64,000 nucleotides of DNA. Source: CAVYXZ01 sp963772595 (GTDB lineage: Bacteria > Chloroflexota > Anaerolineae > Aggregatilineales > Phototrophicaceae). The notes under the pieces are model-generated. The model ran no database searches. It was not told the DNA's origin and saw only the letters and a program-made list of their open reading frames with translations. Location of the stretch: contig CAVYXZ010000009.1 of NCBI GenBank assembly GCA_963772595.1, forward strand, positions 248,001 to 312,000, written 5' to 3'. Made by a program: the position numbers and the translations under genes. The number at the start of each line of letters is the position of its first letter. Position 1 is the first letter of the stretch. Shown piece by piece: positions 1 to 7,900 of this stretch.

Positions 1-2
1 TG

Positions 3-366
3 AGCGCCCATGTAGCTGAAGGAAACGACTTCGCGCAGATGGTGTGCAACTTCGTGACCGCCGAAGGCGCCGATGTCGTGGTGATGCCTGCGGCCAGCCA
101 CAGCCGTCTGGCGCGCGCCCTGATGGGCGACCTGTCGAGCAGCATCTCTGGCTGTGTGAATGCCTGCCTGCTGCTGGTACGCGGCGGTGTGGAGGCGGAA
201 TGGCACGAAGAATCTGAAGCAAGCACTGGAGACTCAGGGGCAGGCAGCGGTTCCCTCGTCGCACAATTCGGCGCTGCTGCTTCAGCAGCTTGAATCGCTG
301 CACGATGCGGGCCTGCTCAGCGCTGAAGAATTTGCCGCCAAGCAGGCCGTCCTGGAAACTATGTAG
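3..366 (+). CDS. Universal stress protein (UspA) with C-terminal SHOCT-like tail, 5'-truncated and frameshifted
   Basis: The window opens inside this gene. Frame 3 from position 3 reads the last part of a UspA fold: a 'GADVVVMPAA' strand, a 'SRLARALMGDLSSSI' nucleotide-loop-like segment, and a final 'NACLLLVRGG' strand. That frame then runs into low-complexity sequence and stops at 293. Frame 1 gives a natural tail instead, 'LLQQLESLHDAGLLSAEEFAAK', ending at 366, which has the form of a SHOCT (short C-terminal) domain. The most economical reading is one UspA-SHOCT gene with a one-base indel near 195-230. UspA proteins are cytoplasmic ATP-binding stress proteins. The N-terminus lies outside the window. 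The UspA call is good and the SHOCT call moderate. Confidence 0.7.
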
Positions 367-466
367 TGCCAGGTCGATCCCGGTCCGGGATGGCCCATAG
401 ACTCTGTCGTCGGCTTTGGTTACACTGATAGCGTCAGTCGATTATTCATGAAAGGGATGTACAGGT

Positions 467-898
467 ATGCCAGTTCGTAAAGCTGAGGCACAATGGAACG
501 GCACGCTGCAAGAAGGCAGCGGCACGATGAAAATGGCGAGCGGAGCCTATGAAGGCCAGTACTCGGTGGGGTCGCGTTTTCAAGAGGGTGTCGGCACCAA
601 CCCTGAAGAATTGATCGCCGCCGCTCATGCAGGCTGCTTCTCGATGGCCTTCAGTGCGGACCTGGGCCGTGCCGGCTTCACGCCCAACAGCATCCACACG
701 ACAGCGAAGGTGCATATCAACAAGAAACCCGAAGGCGGCTGGATCATCAACCTGATCGAACTGGTCACTGAAGCCTCCGTCCCTGGCATTGATGAAGCCC
801 AGTTCAAGGAGATCGCTGAGCAGACCAAGAAGAACTGCCCGGTCTCGACGGCCCTGGCAGCGGTGGAGACCATCACGGTAGACGCCAAGCTGGTTTAA
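467..898 (+). CDS. osmC: OsmC family peroxiredoxin
   Basis: A 143-residue protein of normal OsmC length. It carries the two reactive cysteines of the family, Cys57 in 'HAGCFSMAFS' and Cys124 in 'KKNCPVSTAL'. The Cys57 segment sits on the central helix that follows the 'GTNPEELIAAA' stretch. OsmC proteins are cytoplasmic thiol peroxidases that reduce organic hydroperoxides as homodimers. The ATG at 467 follows a weak purine-rich stretch (AAAGGGATG) about 10 nt upstream. The gene stands alone and ends just before a good intrinsic terminator. It may share a stress function with the UspA gene upstream, but no shared promoter is visible. Confidence 0.93.
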   Translation: MPVRKAEAQWNGTLQEGSGTMKMASGAYEGQYSVGSRFQEGVGTNPEELIAAAHAGCFSMAFSADLGRAGFTPNSIHTTAKVHINKKPEGGWIINLIELVTEASVPGIDEAQFKEIAEQTKKNCPVSTALAAVETITVDAKLV

Positions 899-921
899 TC
901 GTCCCGCCTGCACTACAATTC

Positions 922-957
922 GAGACGCTTCATCATACGGTGGAGCGTCTTTTTTTA
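922..957 (+). terminator. Rho-independent terminator after osmC
   Basis: A perfect 7-bp stem, AGACGCT at 923-929 and AGCGTCT at 944-950, with a 14-nt loop, is followed by a run of T residues to 956. It lies 24 bp after the osmC stop codon. Confidence 0.85.
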
Positions 958-1027
958 GCAGTGTTAGCTTGTTAGCCAGTTAGCATGAGCTCCCACTGAG
1001 CAGCTGTCTGCAAAGTCCTGAAATACA

Positions 1028-1127
1028 CCCCTATCCCCGGCCCTTCCCCCGAATTCGAGGGAAGGGAGAAAACCAGATGCTTGGTTTTGAAGTCCCTCCC
1101 TGAATTCGGGGAGGGATTTAGGGAGGG
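1028..1127. repeat. Dispersed paired-hairpin repeat, copy 1
   Basis: An intergenic element made of two imperfect palindromes. The left arm is a C-rich stretch with central GAATTC and a G-rich return (1028-1065). The right arm is a CCCTCCCTGAATTCGGGGAGGG palindrome-like block near 1093-1114. The outer edges are also complementary (CCCTATCCCC against the TTTAGGGAGGG end). Related copies occur at 22088, 26880, 29876, 29979, 53871, 60001 and 62336. No gene is present between 958 and 1209. Confidence 0.75.
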
Positions 1128-1209
1128 TAAAGCGCGCTAGCACGGCCCAATTAGCGGCTTAGCTGGATTTTGGAATCCTAAGCTATCAGTGTTTACGGAG
1201 TTCGCGGTC

Positions 1210-2638
1210 ATGACTCACACCCTGGCAGTGGATGTCGGCAGTTCCTCGGTGCGCGCCGCCCTCTTTGACGCGCAGGGCGAGGCGGTCGAAGACGTCTTTG
1301 TGCAAAAATCGTACAGTGCGCAGACCACGCCCGACGGCGGCGTGATGCTCGACCCGGAGGCCATGTGCAAGCTGGTATATGAGTGCATCGACGCGGCGCT
1401 GGCACAGGTCGGCGACCGCCAGATCGCGCGCGTGGCGATGGATACGCTGGTCAGCAACCTCATGGGCATGGACGCCGACGGTCAGCCGACGACCTCCGTC
1501 TATACCTGGGCCGATACACGCGGCGCGGACCTCATCGACACGCTCACATTGGACCGGACCGCCTATACCCGCCGCACCGGCTGCCGCCTGCATACCAGCT
1601 ACTGGCCGCTGCGGCTGCGCTGGCTGGCAGAGACCACACCTGACTTACTGAAAAAGACCCGTTTCTGGCTCTCGCTGGGCGAATACGCGCTGTATCGCAT
1701 CTTCGGCCAGCGCCGCATCAGCCTCAGCACCGCCTCGTGGAGCGGTTTGCTCGACCGGCACCAACTCGAATGGGACGCGCCCATGCTGGCGCAGCTTCCG
1801 ATTGAGCGCGACCAGCTTTCAGAGCTTTCCAACGCGCCGCTCTCCGGCCTCGGCGGGGATTGGGCCGAACGCTGGCCCGCGCTGAAGGAGGCCGACTGGT
1901 TCCCTTCGATTGGCGACGGCGTGGCCTCGAACGTCGGCGGGGATTGTGCCGAAGCCGGGTATGTAGCGCTCTCGCTGGGCACCAGCGGCGCGATGCGCGT
2001 GATCGTCCCCGGCACGCCGGAAGAAACGCCGCAGGGTCTCTTCGTCTACCGCGTCGATTCCGAGCGCTCGCTGGTCGGCGGGGCGCTGAGCAACGCGGGC
2101 AATCTCTACGCCTGGCTGCACCAGACTCTGGCAATCGGTGACTCAGACACTCCTCCAGGCTAAGCTTGAGGCTCTTGAACCGGATTCGCACGGTCTGACT
2201 GTGCTGCCCTTCCTGGCTGGTGAACGCGCGCCCGGTTGGAACGATGCCGCGCGGGCGGTCTTCATGGGCATGACGCTGGATACCCGCCCGGAACATCTGC
2301 TGCGCGCCGGGCTGGAGGCAGTGGCCTACCGTTACGCTCAGATTCTGGACCGTCTGCGGCCTCTGCTGCCGGATGACGTGACCTTTATCGCCAATGGGGC
2401 CGGGCTGGTGCATTCGCCGGTCTGGATGCAGATCATGGCCGACGTGCTGAACGCGCCGGTCTATGCCAGCACACACACCGAGGCGACCATTCGCGGCACG
2501 GCGCTGCTGGCGATGGGCCTGGACCCGCAGCCGACTCTGGGCGAAGGCTGCCAGCCCGACGCGGATCGCCATGCCATTTACGCCGCCGCTATCGAACGCC
2601 AGCAGGCCCTCTATGATCGGATGCTGGGTCCCCAATAA
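1210..2638 (+). CDS. FGGY family carbohydrate kinase (gluconokinase/xylulokinase-like), frameshifted
   Basis: The N-terminal half (to about 2140) has the FGGY phosphate-1 motif 'LAVDVGSSSVRAALFD', the catalytic-loop region 'YTWADTRG', and the 'LSLGTSGAMRV' segment with 'GGALSNAGN'. The C-terminal half continues in the next frame with 'LPFLAGERAPGW', 'GLEAVAYRYAQIL' and 'IANGAGLVHSPVWMQIMADVLNAPV', then 'TEATIRGTALLA', all typical of the ATP-binding second domain. The two halves join around 2140-2155 with a single-base shift, giving about 475 residues, normal for the family. I chose ATG 1210 over 1189 because it directly precedes the phosphate motif. These enzymes phosphorylate sugars in the cytoplasm. 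The exact sugar cannot be told from sequence. Confidence 0.85.
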
Positions 2639-2729
2639 GATGATCACTGGCCCCACAACCACGACAAGGATTTTTGACCTCTACCTGCTGTAGAATACGG
2701 TCAAGCGACATGCTTCTATAAGGTGTTCC

Positions 2730-3805
2730 ATGCGTAGAGCTAACCTGTTGGGCTATGCCTTCGTCATCGTCGTGCTGATCGCCGTCGGCCTGGGCTTTGC
2801 CCTCTTCTTCCAGCAATTCCGACCGAAGGCAACACCCTGGCGATGGATTGGAAGACATACCTGTGGCCCTCGCTGCGGGCCGGGGTGCCTTATGATGACC
2901 GGTCGGCCACCTGCTGAACCCACCCTGGACTGCTGTGCCGCTGCTGCCGCTGGGCCTGCTGCCGGTACAGGTCGCCTGGGGCCTGCTGGCCTACGTCAGC
3001 CTGCTGATTATGATCGTCAGCGTGCCGCGCGTCCGAAAACGCTGGTTGTACTGGCTGAGTGTGATCGCGCTGGTCTTCTCCTATCCCTCGATTCGCAATC
3101 TGGTGGACGGCAACCTGGAAGCCTTCATTGTGCTGGGGGTGCTGCTGCTCATCTATGGTTTCAAACATGAGCGACCGCTGATCCTGGCGCTGGGCCTGCT
3201 GCTGACGCCCACCAAGCCGCAAACGGTGCTGCTGCTGCTGATTGCGGTGGGGCTCTATCTGCTGCTGGCGAAGCCGCCGCGCTTCTGGCTGACGACCGCT
3301 GCCTATGTGCTGCCGGTGGTGCTGCTGAGCCATGCTCTGGCGCGGGCCGCAGTGGCTGGACCTGATGTTTCGCATCCCGCAGCAGGGCAGCATCATGGAC
3401 ATCAGCCTGATGGCGGCGCTGGACCGGGCGGCACTCTTCCCGGCGGCGATCAACCAGTTGCTGTGGGCCGCCGTGCTGGCGTTAACCGCGCTGGCCGTCT
3501 GGTTCAGCCAACGCGACATCAACCGCGAGAAAGCCGGGCTGCTGATCGCCGCGTCCCTTTTGCTCGCACCCTATGCCGCGAGCACGCTGAGCCTGGTAGC
3601 AGTCGGCGTGATTCCGCTGTTTCAAAAACGCCGCTGGCTGGGTCTGGTGCTGATCGCGCTCAACTGGCTGCTGCTGCTGTTCAACCAGCCTGCCTACCGC
3701 CAGGTGCTGGGCTATTACTCGACCGGTGTGCTGCTGCTGACTTGGGCCGCGCTGCTGTGGAGTGTATGGCAGGCGGAAATTCGCCCCCATCGTACAGTTC
3801 GCTAA
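2730..3805 (+). CDS. GT87/DUF2029-like polytopic membrane glycosyltransferase, multiply frameshifted
   Basis: Three frames must be joined to read one hydrophobic protein. An N-terminal transmembrane helix (2730-2815) is followed by a segment in another frame around 2820-2900, then by 'LLNPPWTAVPLLPLGLLP' entering frame 1 near 2905. Several membrane helices follow, and a last block in frame 2 from about 3335 carries four more helices. The short 'NPPWT...PLGLLP' loop before a helix resembles the 'YPP' motif of GT87/DUF2029 polyprenyl-phosphate-sugar transferases. Total length would be about 355 residues with roughly ten helices. At least three indels (about 2818, 2905 and 3340) make it either a decayed gene or the worst-sequenced spot in the window. 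Confidence 0.55.
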
Positions 3806-3873
3806 CGATAGTTGGTCAGCGCCCAATCTAGCTGTATCATTAACATAACACATCGGAAGTGTAAGGGTAGGTC

Positions 3874-4560
3874 ATGCGTTTTCAGGATCTCAATTGGATG
3901 GATGTCGAGCGTTACCTCCAGACGGATGACCGCATCATCCTGGTGGCGGGTGCAACCGCGCAGCAGGGCTACCTGAGCCTGGCCGCCGATACGCTGATCC
4001 CGGCGCATCTGGCCCTGGCAGCCGCCCAGCGCGAACAGGTCCTGATCGCGCCGCCGCTCAATTTTGGCCTCAGCAACCTCTTTGTGACCTTTCCTGGCAC
4101 GGTCACGCTGAGCCAGGACACTTTCAACATGGTGCTGACCGAAATCGTGCAGGGCCTGCTCGGCCAGGGTTTTGGCGGCTTTTTGATCATCAACGGCCAC
4201 ACCGGCAATAAGATCCCGCCCAGCCTGGAAGACATGCAGATGGACGGCCACGCGCGCATCCGCTGGTATGACTGGTGGCAGGGTCCGGCAGCCCAGGCCT
4301 TTGAAGACACGCATGGTCTGCGCATCGACCATGCCAACTGGTCGGAAAACTTCCCCTTCACGCGCGTCACCGAGGAAATGCCCGGCGAGGACAAGCCCCT
4401 GGTCAACCTGGGCTATCTGGAAGCAGGCGAGAGCGCCCGCGAACTGCTGGAAGACGGCAGCTTCGGCGGGCCGTATCAAGTGGATGAGAGCATCACTCAG
4501 GCGCTCTTCGATTCAGTCGTTGAGGAAATCAGCACGCTCTTGCAGGAGTTAAAGCGCTAA
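3874..4560 (+). CDS. Creatininase family protein with altered metal site
   Basis: A 228-residue protein with the creatininase/creatinine amidohydrolase layout: an N-terminal strand 'IILVAGATAQQG', then 'LAADTLIPAHLALAA', 'APPLNFGLS', 'FLIINGHTGN' and 'DHANWSENFPFTR'. In active members the first motif reads G-S-T-E-Q-H-G. Here the Glu is Ala29 and the His is Gln31, while Asp39, the His of NGHTGN and the later Glu remain. Two binuclear-metal ligands are therefore missing, which argues for a changed or non-catalytic function. The stop codon overlaps the end of the convergent FHA gene by 4 bp. Confidence 0.8.
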   Translation: MRFQDLNWMDVERYLQTDDRIILVAGATAQQGYLSLAADTLIPAHLALAAAQREQVLIAPPLNFGLSNLFVTFPGTVTLSQDTFNMVLTEIVQGLLGQGFGGFLIINGHTGNKIPPSLEDMQMDGHARIRWYDWWQGPAAQAFEDTHGLRIDHANWSENFPFTRVTEEMPGEDKPLVNLGYLEAGESARELLEDGSFGGPYQVDESITQALFDSVVEEISTLLQELKR

Positions 4561-5327
4561 AATCCACCCGGATTGTGCTTGAACTGGACGTGCAGCATCA
4601 TGTGCCCCAGCCGCAGTTCGTCGTTGTTGCGCAGGATGCGCACCTCGTGCGGGTGCAGACGCTGGCCGTTAACGAAGCTGCCGTTGGCGCTGCCCAGATC
4701 GAAGATGGCGACCGTGTTGTACTGCTTATCATAGCGCACGCTCAGGTGCAGGCGCGAGACCCCCAGCCGGTTGCCATCCGAATCGCCCAGATCTACATCC
4801 GGGTTCAGAGGACTGCGGCGGGTGCGGCGGCCCAGGACGATCTCGTCTTCACAGTCCTGCGGGCGGATGACGTAATCTTTGCGCGTGTGGCGGGCAGTGA
4901 GGATCAGCGTCGTGTCCTGGCCGAAGTAATCGTCATCCGGGGCAAGCTGCGCCGTCTTGTGCAGCATCTGCGTCTGGAACTTGGGCGGGACCTTTTTCAC
5001 CAGCAGTTGGCCGCAGGAAAAGCACAGCATTTCGCCTTTAGGGTTGGCTTTGCCGCAGTGCGGACAGTCGACTTTTTCGACGTTGAAGGCCGGGTACTCG
5101 ATGGTCGCTTCGGGGTCTGGCTGTGCGGGTTTGGCGGGGCGGCTGGGCGGAACTTTATGCGTATTTTCGAGCGCCCGCAGCCGCCGGCTGAGTTCACGTT
5201 TGGCCGCGCCTTCCAGCACCTCAATCTCACTTTCCAGGCTGTCAAGGGCGTCTTTCAGATCCACCCCCTGGCTGCGAAGGGTCGCATACCGTGTTACAAT
5301 TTCCTCGATCACGTCGATGCTCACCAC
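4557..5327 (-). CDS. Zinc-ribbon and FHA domain protein
   Basis: A 256-residue cytoplasmic protein. Residues 8-55 form a charged predicted helix or coiled coil. A zinc ribbon follows with Cys88-Pro-His-Cys91 and Cys102-Phe-Ser-Cys105. An FHA domain occupies about 160-250, with the conserved 'LGR' strand, 'GVSRLHLSV' (the Ser-Arg-x-His phosphothreonine-binding loop) and 'DLGSANGSFVNGQRL'. FHA domains bind phosphothreonine peptides, so it is probably a partner of a Ser/Thr kinase outside the window. The start is GTG at 5327. A second in-frame GTG directly follows no convincing Shine-Dalgarno site, so the start is uncertain by a few codons. Confidence 0.88.
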   Translation of the reverse strand: MVSIDVIEEIVTRYATLRSQGVDLKDALDSLESEIEVLEGAAKRELSRRLRALENTHKVPPSRPAKPAQPDPEATIEYPAFNVEKVDCPHCGKANPKGEMLCFSCGQLLVKKVPPKFQTQMLHKTAQLAPDDDYFGQDTTLILTARHTRKDYVIRPQDCEDEIVLGRRTRRSPLNPDVDLGDSDGNRLGVSRLHLSVRYDKQYNTVAIFDLGSANGSFVNGQRLHPHEVRILRNNDELRLGHMMLHVQFKHNPGGF

Positions 5328-5410
5328 AACACCAGGCCCCCTATTATCGGGTCTATAAAATATAACACATAATAGGAATTTGCCAGTGGTATTTAAGTAG
5401 GGGATCCCGC

Positions 5411-5439
5411 TTGGTAACTTATATCTTGTTTGCTATAGT
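5411..5439 (+). promoter_or_regulatory. Sigma70-type promoter for the first substrate-binding protein
   Basis: TTGGTA at 5411-5416, a 17-nt spacer, then TATAGT at 5434-5439. It lies 36 nt upstream of the TTG start at 5476, which has a GAGGA Shine-Dalgarno site at about 5464. Confidence 0.5.
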
Positions 5440-5475
5440 TGACTACCAGAACCTGCCAGTAGATGAGGAACGCCG

Positions 5476-6537
5476 TTGAAAACCTTAGTTGTGTGCATAC
5501 TCTGCCTGCTCATCGCCCCGCTGCTCAGTGCCCAGGACGCCGCACCGCCAGACAGCCCAATTCTGTCCTCGGTCCTGTCGCGTGGGCAGTTGACCTGCGG
5601 GATTGACGAGGAGGTTTTTGGCTTTGGCTTTCTGAACCCGAACACCGGCGACATCAGCGGAATCCAGGTGGATCTCTGCCGGGCGGTTGCGGCAGCGCTG
5701 CTGGGGGAGGCCAAAGCGATTGACCTGCGGCTGCATACGCTGGATGACAGCCTGCCTGCTGCGCTGGCCGAGGGCGACCTGGACCTGCTGTTCAGCCATA
5801 ATTTCGCCTTCGACATCGCGGACCTGAGCAGCGCCGGATTGAGCCAGGGCCATGCCGTGATCTTCTACGATGGCGCGACCGTGATGGTCCGCAGCAGCAC
5901 CCAGGTTCAGGACTGGCCGGATCTGGACGCGGTGACGGTCTGTGTGCAAACGGATTCGCCGACCGCGCTGAATTTCGAGACCGAGCTGGAGCGGCACAAT
6001 GTCGAGGTCGATCTGCTGGATTTCGGCACGATTCAGGAGATGAGCGCCGCCTTCTTTGATGGCCGCTGCACCGCCCTGGTGCTGAACCGCTCGCTGCTGG
6101 AAATCATCCGCCAGAGCAGCGATACCCCCGCCGATTACAGCATCTGGACGCGGCCCTTCACGCTGCGGCCCCTGACCGCGCTCTACCCGGCGGGCGATGA
6201 ACAGTGGACGCGCATCGTCGATGCCACGCTCTGGGGCTTGATTGAGGCCGAAGCCCTGGACGTGAACAGCCAGAACGTCGACCAGCTCATGCTCCAATCG
6301 GAAGAAACCGAAGATGACTACGTCGCGCGCGTCGGCCAGCCGATAGCCGCGCTGCTCAATAACGACCTGGGCCTGGGCCTCGCCCCGGACTTCATGGTCC
6401 CGGTGATTCGGGAGGTGGGCAATTACGGCGAAATTTACGACCGCTACCTGGGGCCGGACAGCAGCTTACCCATCGACCGCAGCCTGAACGAGCTGTGGTT
6501 CCGGGGCGGTTTGCTGAGCGCGCCGGACTGGCCTTAA
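5476..6537 (+). CDS. aapJ: Amino-acid ABC transporter substrate-binding protein (AapJ-like), first copy
   Basis: A 353-residue exported protein. It starts at TTG 5476 with a signal peptide ending near 'LLSAQDA'. The body is a type-2 periplasmic binding fold (SBP_bac_3): 'SRGQLTCGIDEEVFGFGFLN', 'IQVDLCRAVAAALLG', 'LHTLDDSLPAALAEGDLDLLF', and a hinge-region 'VCVQTDSPTALN'. It ends with the 'VIREVGNYGEIYDRYLG' and 'LNELWFRGGLL' signature of the AapJ/BztA general L-amino-acid receptors. A near-paralogue follows at 6782. Its cognate permeases and ATPase are downstream. The ligand pocket differs from the second copy, so a different amino-acid preference is likely but unproven. Confidence 0.88.
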   Translation: MKTLVVCILCLLIAPLLSAQDAAPPDSPILSSVLSRGQLTCGIDEEVFGFGFLNPNTGDISGIQVDLCRAVAAALLGEAKAIDLRLHTLDDSLPAALAEGDLDLLFSHNFAFDIADLSSAGLSQGHAVIFYDGATVMVRSSTQVQDWPDLDAVTVCVQTDSPTALNFETELERHNVEVDLLDFGTIQEMSAAFFDGRCTALVLNRSLLEIIRQSSDTPADYSIWTRPFTLRPLTALYPAGDEQWTRIVDATLWGLIEAEALDVNSQNVDQLMLQSEETEDDYVARVGQPIAALLNNDLGLGLAPDFMVPVIREVGNYGEIYDRYLGPDSSLPIDRSLNELWFRGGLLSAPDWP

Positions 6538-6639
6538 CCGCTCAACTGGTTAAATCTCACAGATATAGCGGGGTAGAAATCAGTCAGATAGTCGCTGGTG
6601 TTATATGTCGCACGTGTTAGACTTCACATTACCGTTCGT

Positions 6640-6668
6640 TTGACAGATTTGAAACGCTACGGTAGACT
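6640..6668 (+). promoter_or_regulatory. Promoter for the main aap operon
   Basis: A perfect -35 box TTGACA (6640-6645), a 17-nt spacer and TAGACT (6663-6668). It implies a leader of about 105 nt before the ATG at 6782. The 6538-6772 gap holds nothing else I can recognise. Confidence 0.55.
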
Positions 6669-6781
6669 GCCACCTACGAATGATTGCCGTATCAGCGACA
6701 TATCGTCCCCGTTCTACGCGATCAACAGCGGTAGTCTTCAATTCAGTTCTTCATAATTAAATCAAGGAGAGTGTGCGAGAA

Positions 6782-7816
6782 ATGTTCAAACGTACAACTA
6801 CTATGGTTCTGGTTGTGGTGTTGCTGCTGGGTGCAGTCGCCGTGGTCAGCGCTCAGGACGAGGTCGTACTCGGCCCGATCACCCAGGAAGTTATGGATCG
6901 CGGTGAACTGATCTGCGGCGTTAACGCTTCCCTGCCTGGCTTCGGTTCCGTCAACGACGCAGGTGAGTATTCCGGGTTCGATGTCGATACTTGCCGCGCA
7001 GTGGCTGCCGCGATACTGGGGGATGCCAACGCCGTGTCCTTCCGTCCGCTGACGGCTGCTGAACGTCAGGCCGCTATGCAGAGCGGTGAGATCGACATGA
7101 TGGTGCGCAACACCACCTGGACTCTGAGTCGTGATGAGGTATGGGGCGCGACCTTCGGCCCGACGACCTTCTATGACGGCCAGGGTATCTCTACCCGCGT
7201 GTCACTGGGTATAAGCACGGTCGAAGAACTGGATGGTTCACGTATGTGCGTGCAGTCCGGCACGACGACCGAGTTGAATATTACCGATGTGGTGGAAAGC
7301 CGTGGTCTGAACATTGAGATCCTGACCTTCCCCGATGGCCCCTCGACCTTTGACGCTTATCTGCAGGGCCGCTGCGACGCCTGGACGACGGATAAAAGTG
7401 GTCTCGTCTCCTACAACGCGACCGCGCCAGATCCCAGCGAGCACATGATCCTGGATGAAACCTTCAGTAAAGAACCGCTGGGGCCGCTGTCTCCGCAGTC
7501 CGACCCGCAGTTTGCTGACATCATCCGCTGGACCGTCTATGGCCTGATTCAGGCTGAAGAATGGGGCATCACCAGCGAGAATGTCAACGACTTCCTCACC
7601 AGCGATAAGCCTGACATCCAGCGCTTCCTGGGCCAGGGCGGTAACGACTCGGGGAATTACCTGGGTATCGCCAACGACTTCATGGTCACGGTCATCACGC
7701 AGGTGGGCAATTACGGTGAGATTTACGACCGCAATCTGTCCCCTCTGGGTCTGGGCCGCGGCCTGAACGCCCTCTGGGAAAATGGCGGTCTGTTGTACGC
7801 CCCGCCTTTCCGTTAA
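6782..7816 (+). CDS. aapJ: Amino-acid ABC transporter substrate-binding protein (AapJ-like), second copy
   Basis: A 344-residue exported binding protein. I prefer ATG 6782 over the in-frame GTG 6773, because AAGGAG at 6764-6769 is only 3 nt from the GTG. The signal peptide runs to 'VVSAQDE'. The mature part has the SBP_bac_3 fold with 'GELICGVNASLPGFG', 'GFDVDTCRAVAAAILG', 'MQSGEIDMMVRNTTWTLSRD', 'MCVQSGTTTELN', 'GRCDAWTTDKSGL' and the AapJ-type ending 'QVGNYGEIYDRNL' and 'LNALWENGGLLYAP'. The intact 'RNTTWTLSRD' motif, missing from the first copy, makes this the more canonical receptor. A strong hairpin follows before the permease gene. Confidence 0.93.
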   Translation: MFKRTTTMVLVVVLLLGAVAVVSAQDEVVLGPITQEVMDRGELICGVNASLPGFGSVNDAGEYSGFDVDTCRAVAAAILGDANAVSFRPLTAAERQAAMQSGEIDMMVRNTTWTLSRDEVWGATFGPTTFYDGQGISTRVSLGISTVEELDGSRMCVQSGTTTELNITDVVESRGLNIEILTFPDGPSTFDAYLQGRCDAWTTDKSGLVSYNATAPDPSEHMILDETFSKEPLGPLSPQSDPQFADIIRWTVYGLIQAEEWGITSENVNDFLTSDKPDIQRFLGQGGNDSGNYLGIANDFMVTVITQVGNYGEIYDRNLSPLGLGRGLNALWENGGLLYAPPFR

Positions 7817-7845
7817 ACCGGAGGGGATCGTAGAGAGTAGTGAAC

Positions 7846-7876
7846 ACAGCGGGATGCTTCAGGGGCATCCCGCTGT
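7846..7876 (+). promoter_or_regulatory. Intercistronic hairpin between binding protein and permease
   Basis: A perfect 12-bp stem (ACAGCGGGATGC against GCATCCCGCTGT) with a 7-nt loop and no T-run. It sits between the aapJ stop and the permease start. Such hairpins commonly protect the 3' end of the binding-protein segment of the mRNA, giving excess receptor over permease. Confidence 0.7.
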
Positions 7877-7900
7877 CCTATCAGATCATTGGAGAGTTGT

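Noticed and set aside
195..230. Programmed frameshift between the UspA and SHOCT parts
   Set aside because: No slippery heptamer or downstream stem was seen, and isolated indels are common in this window.
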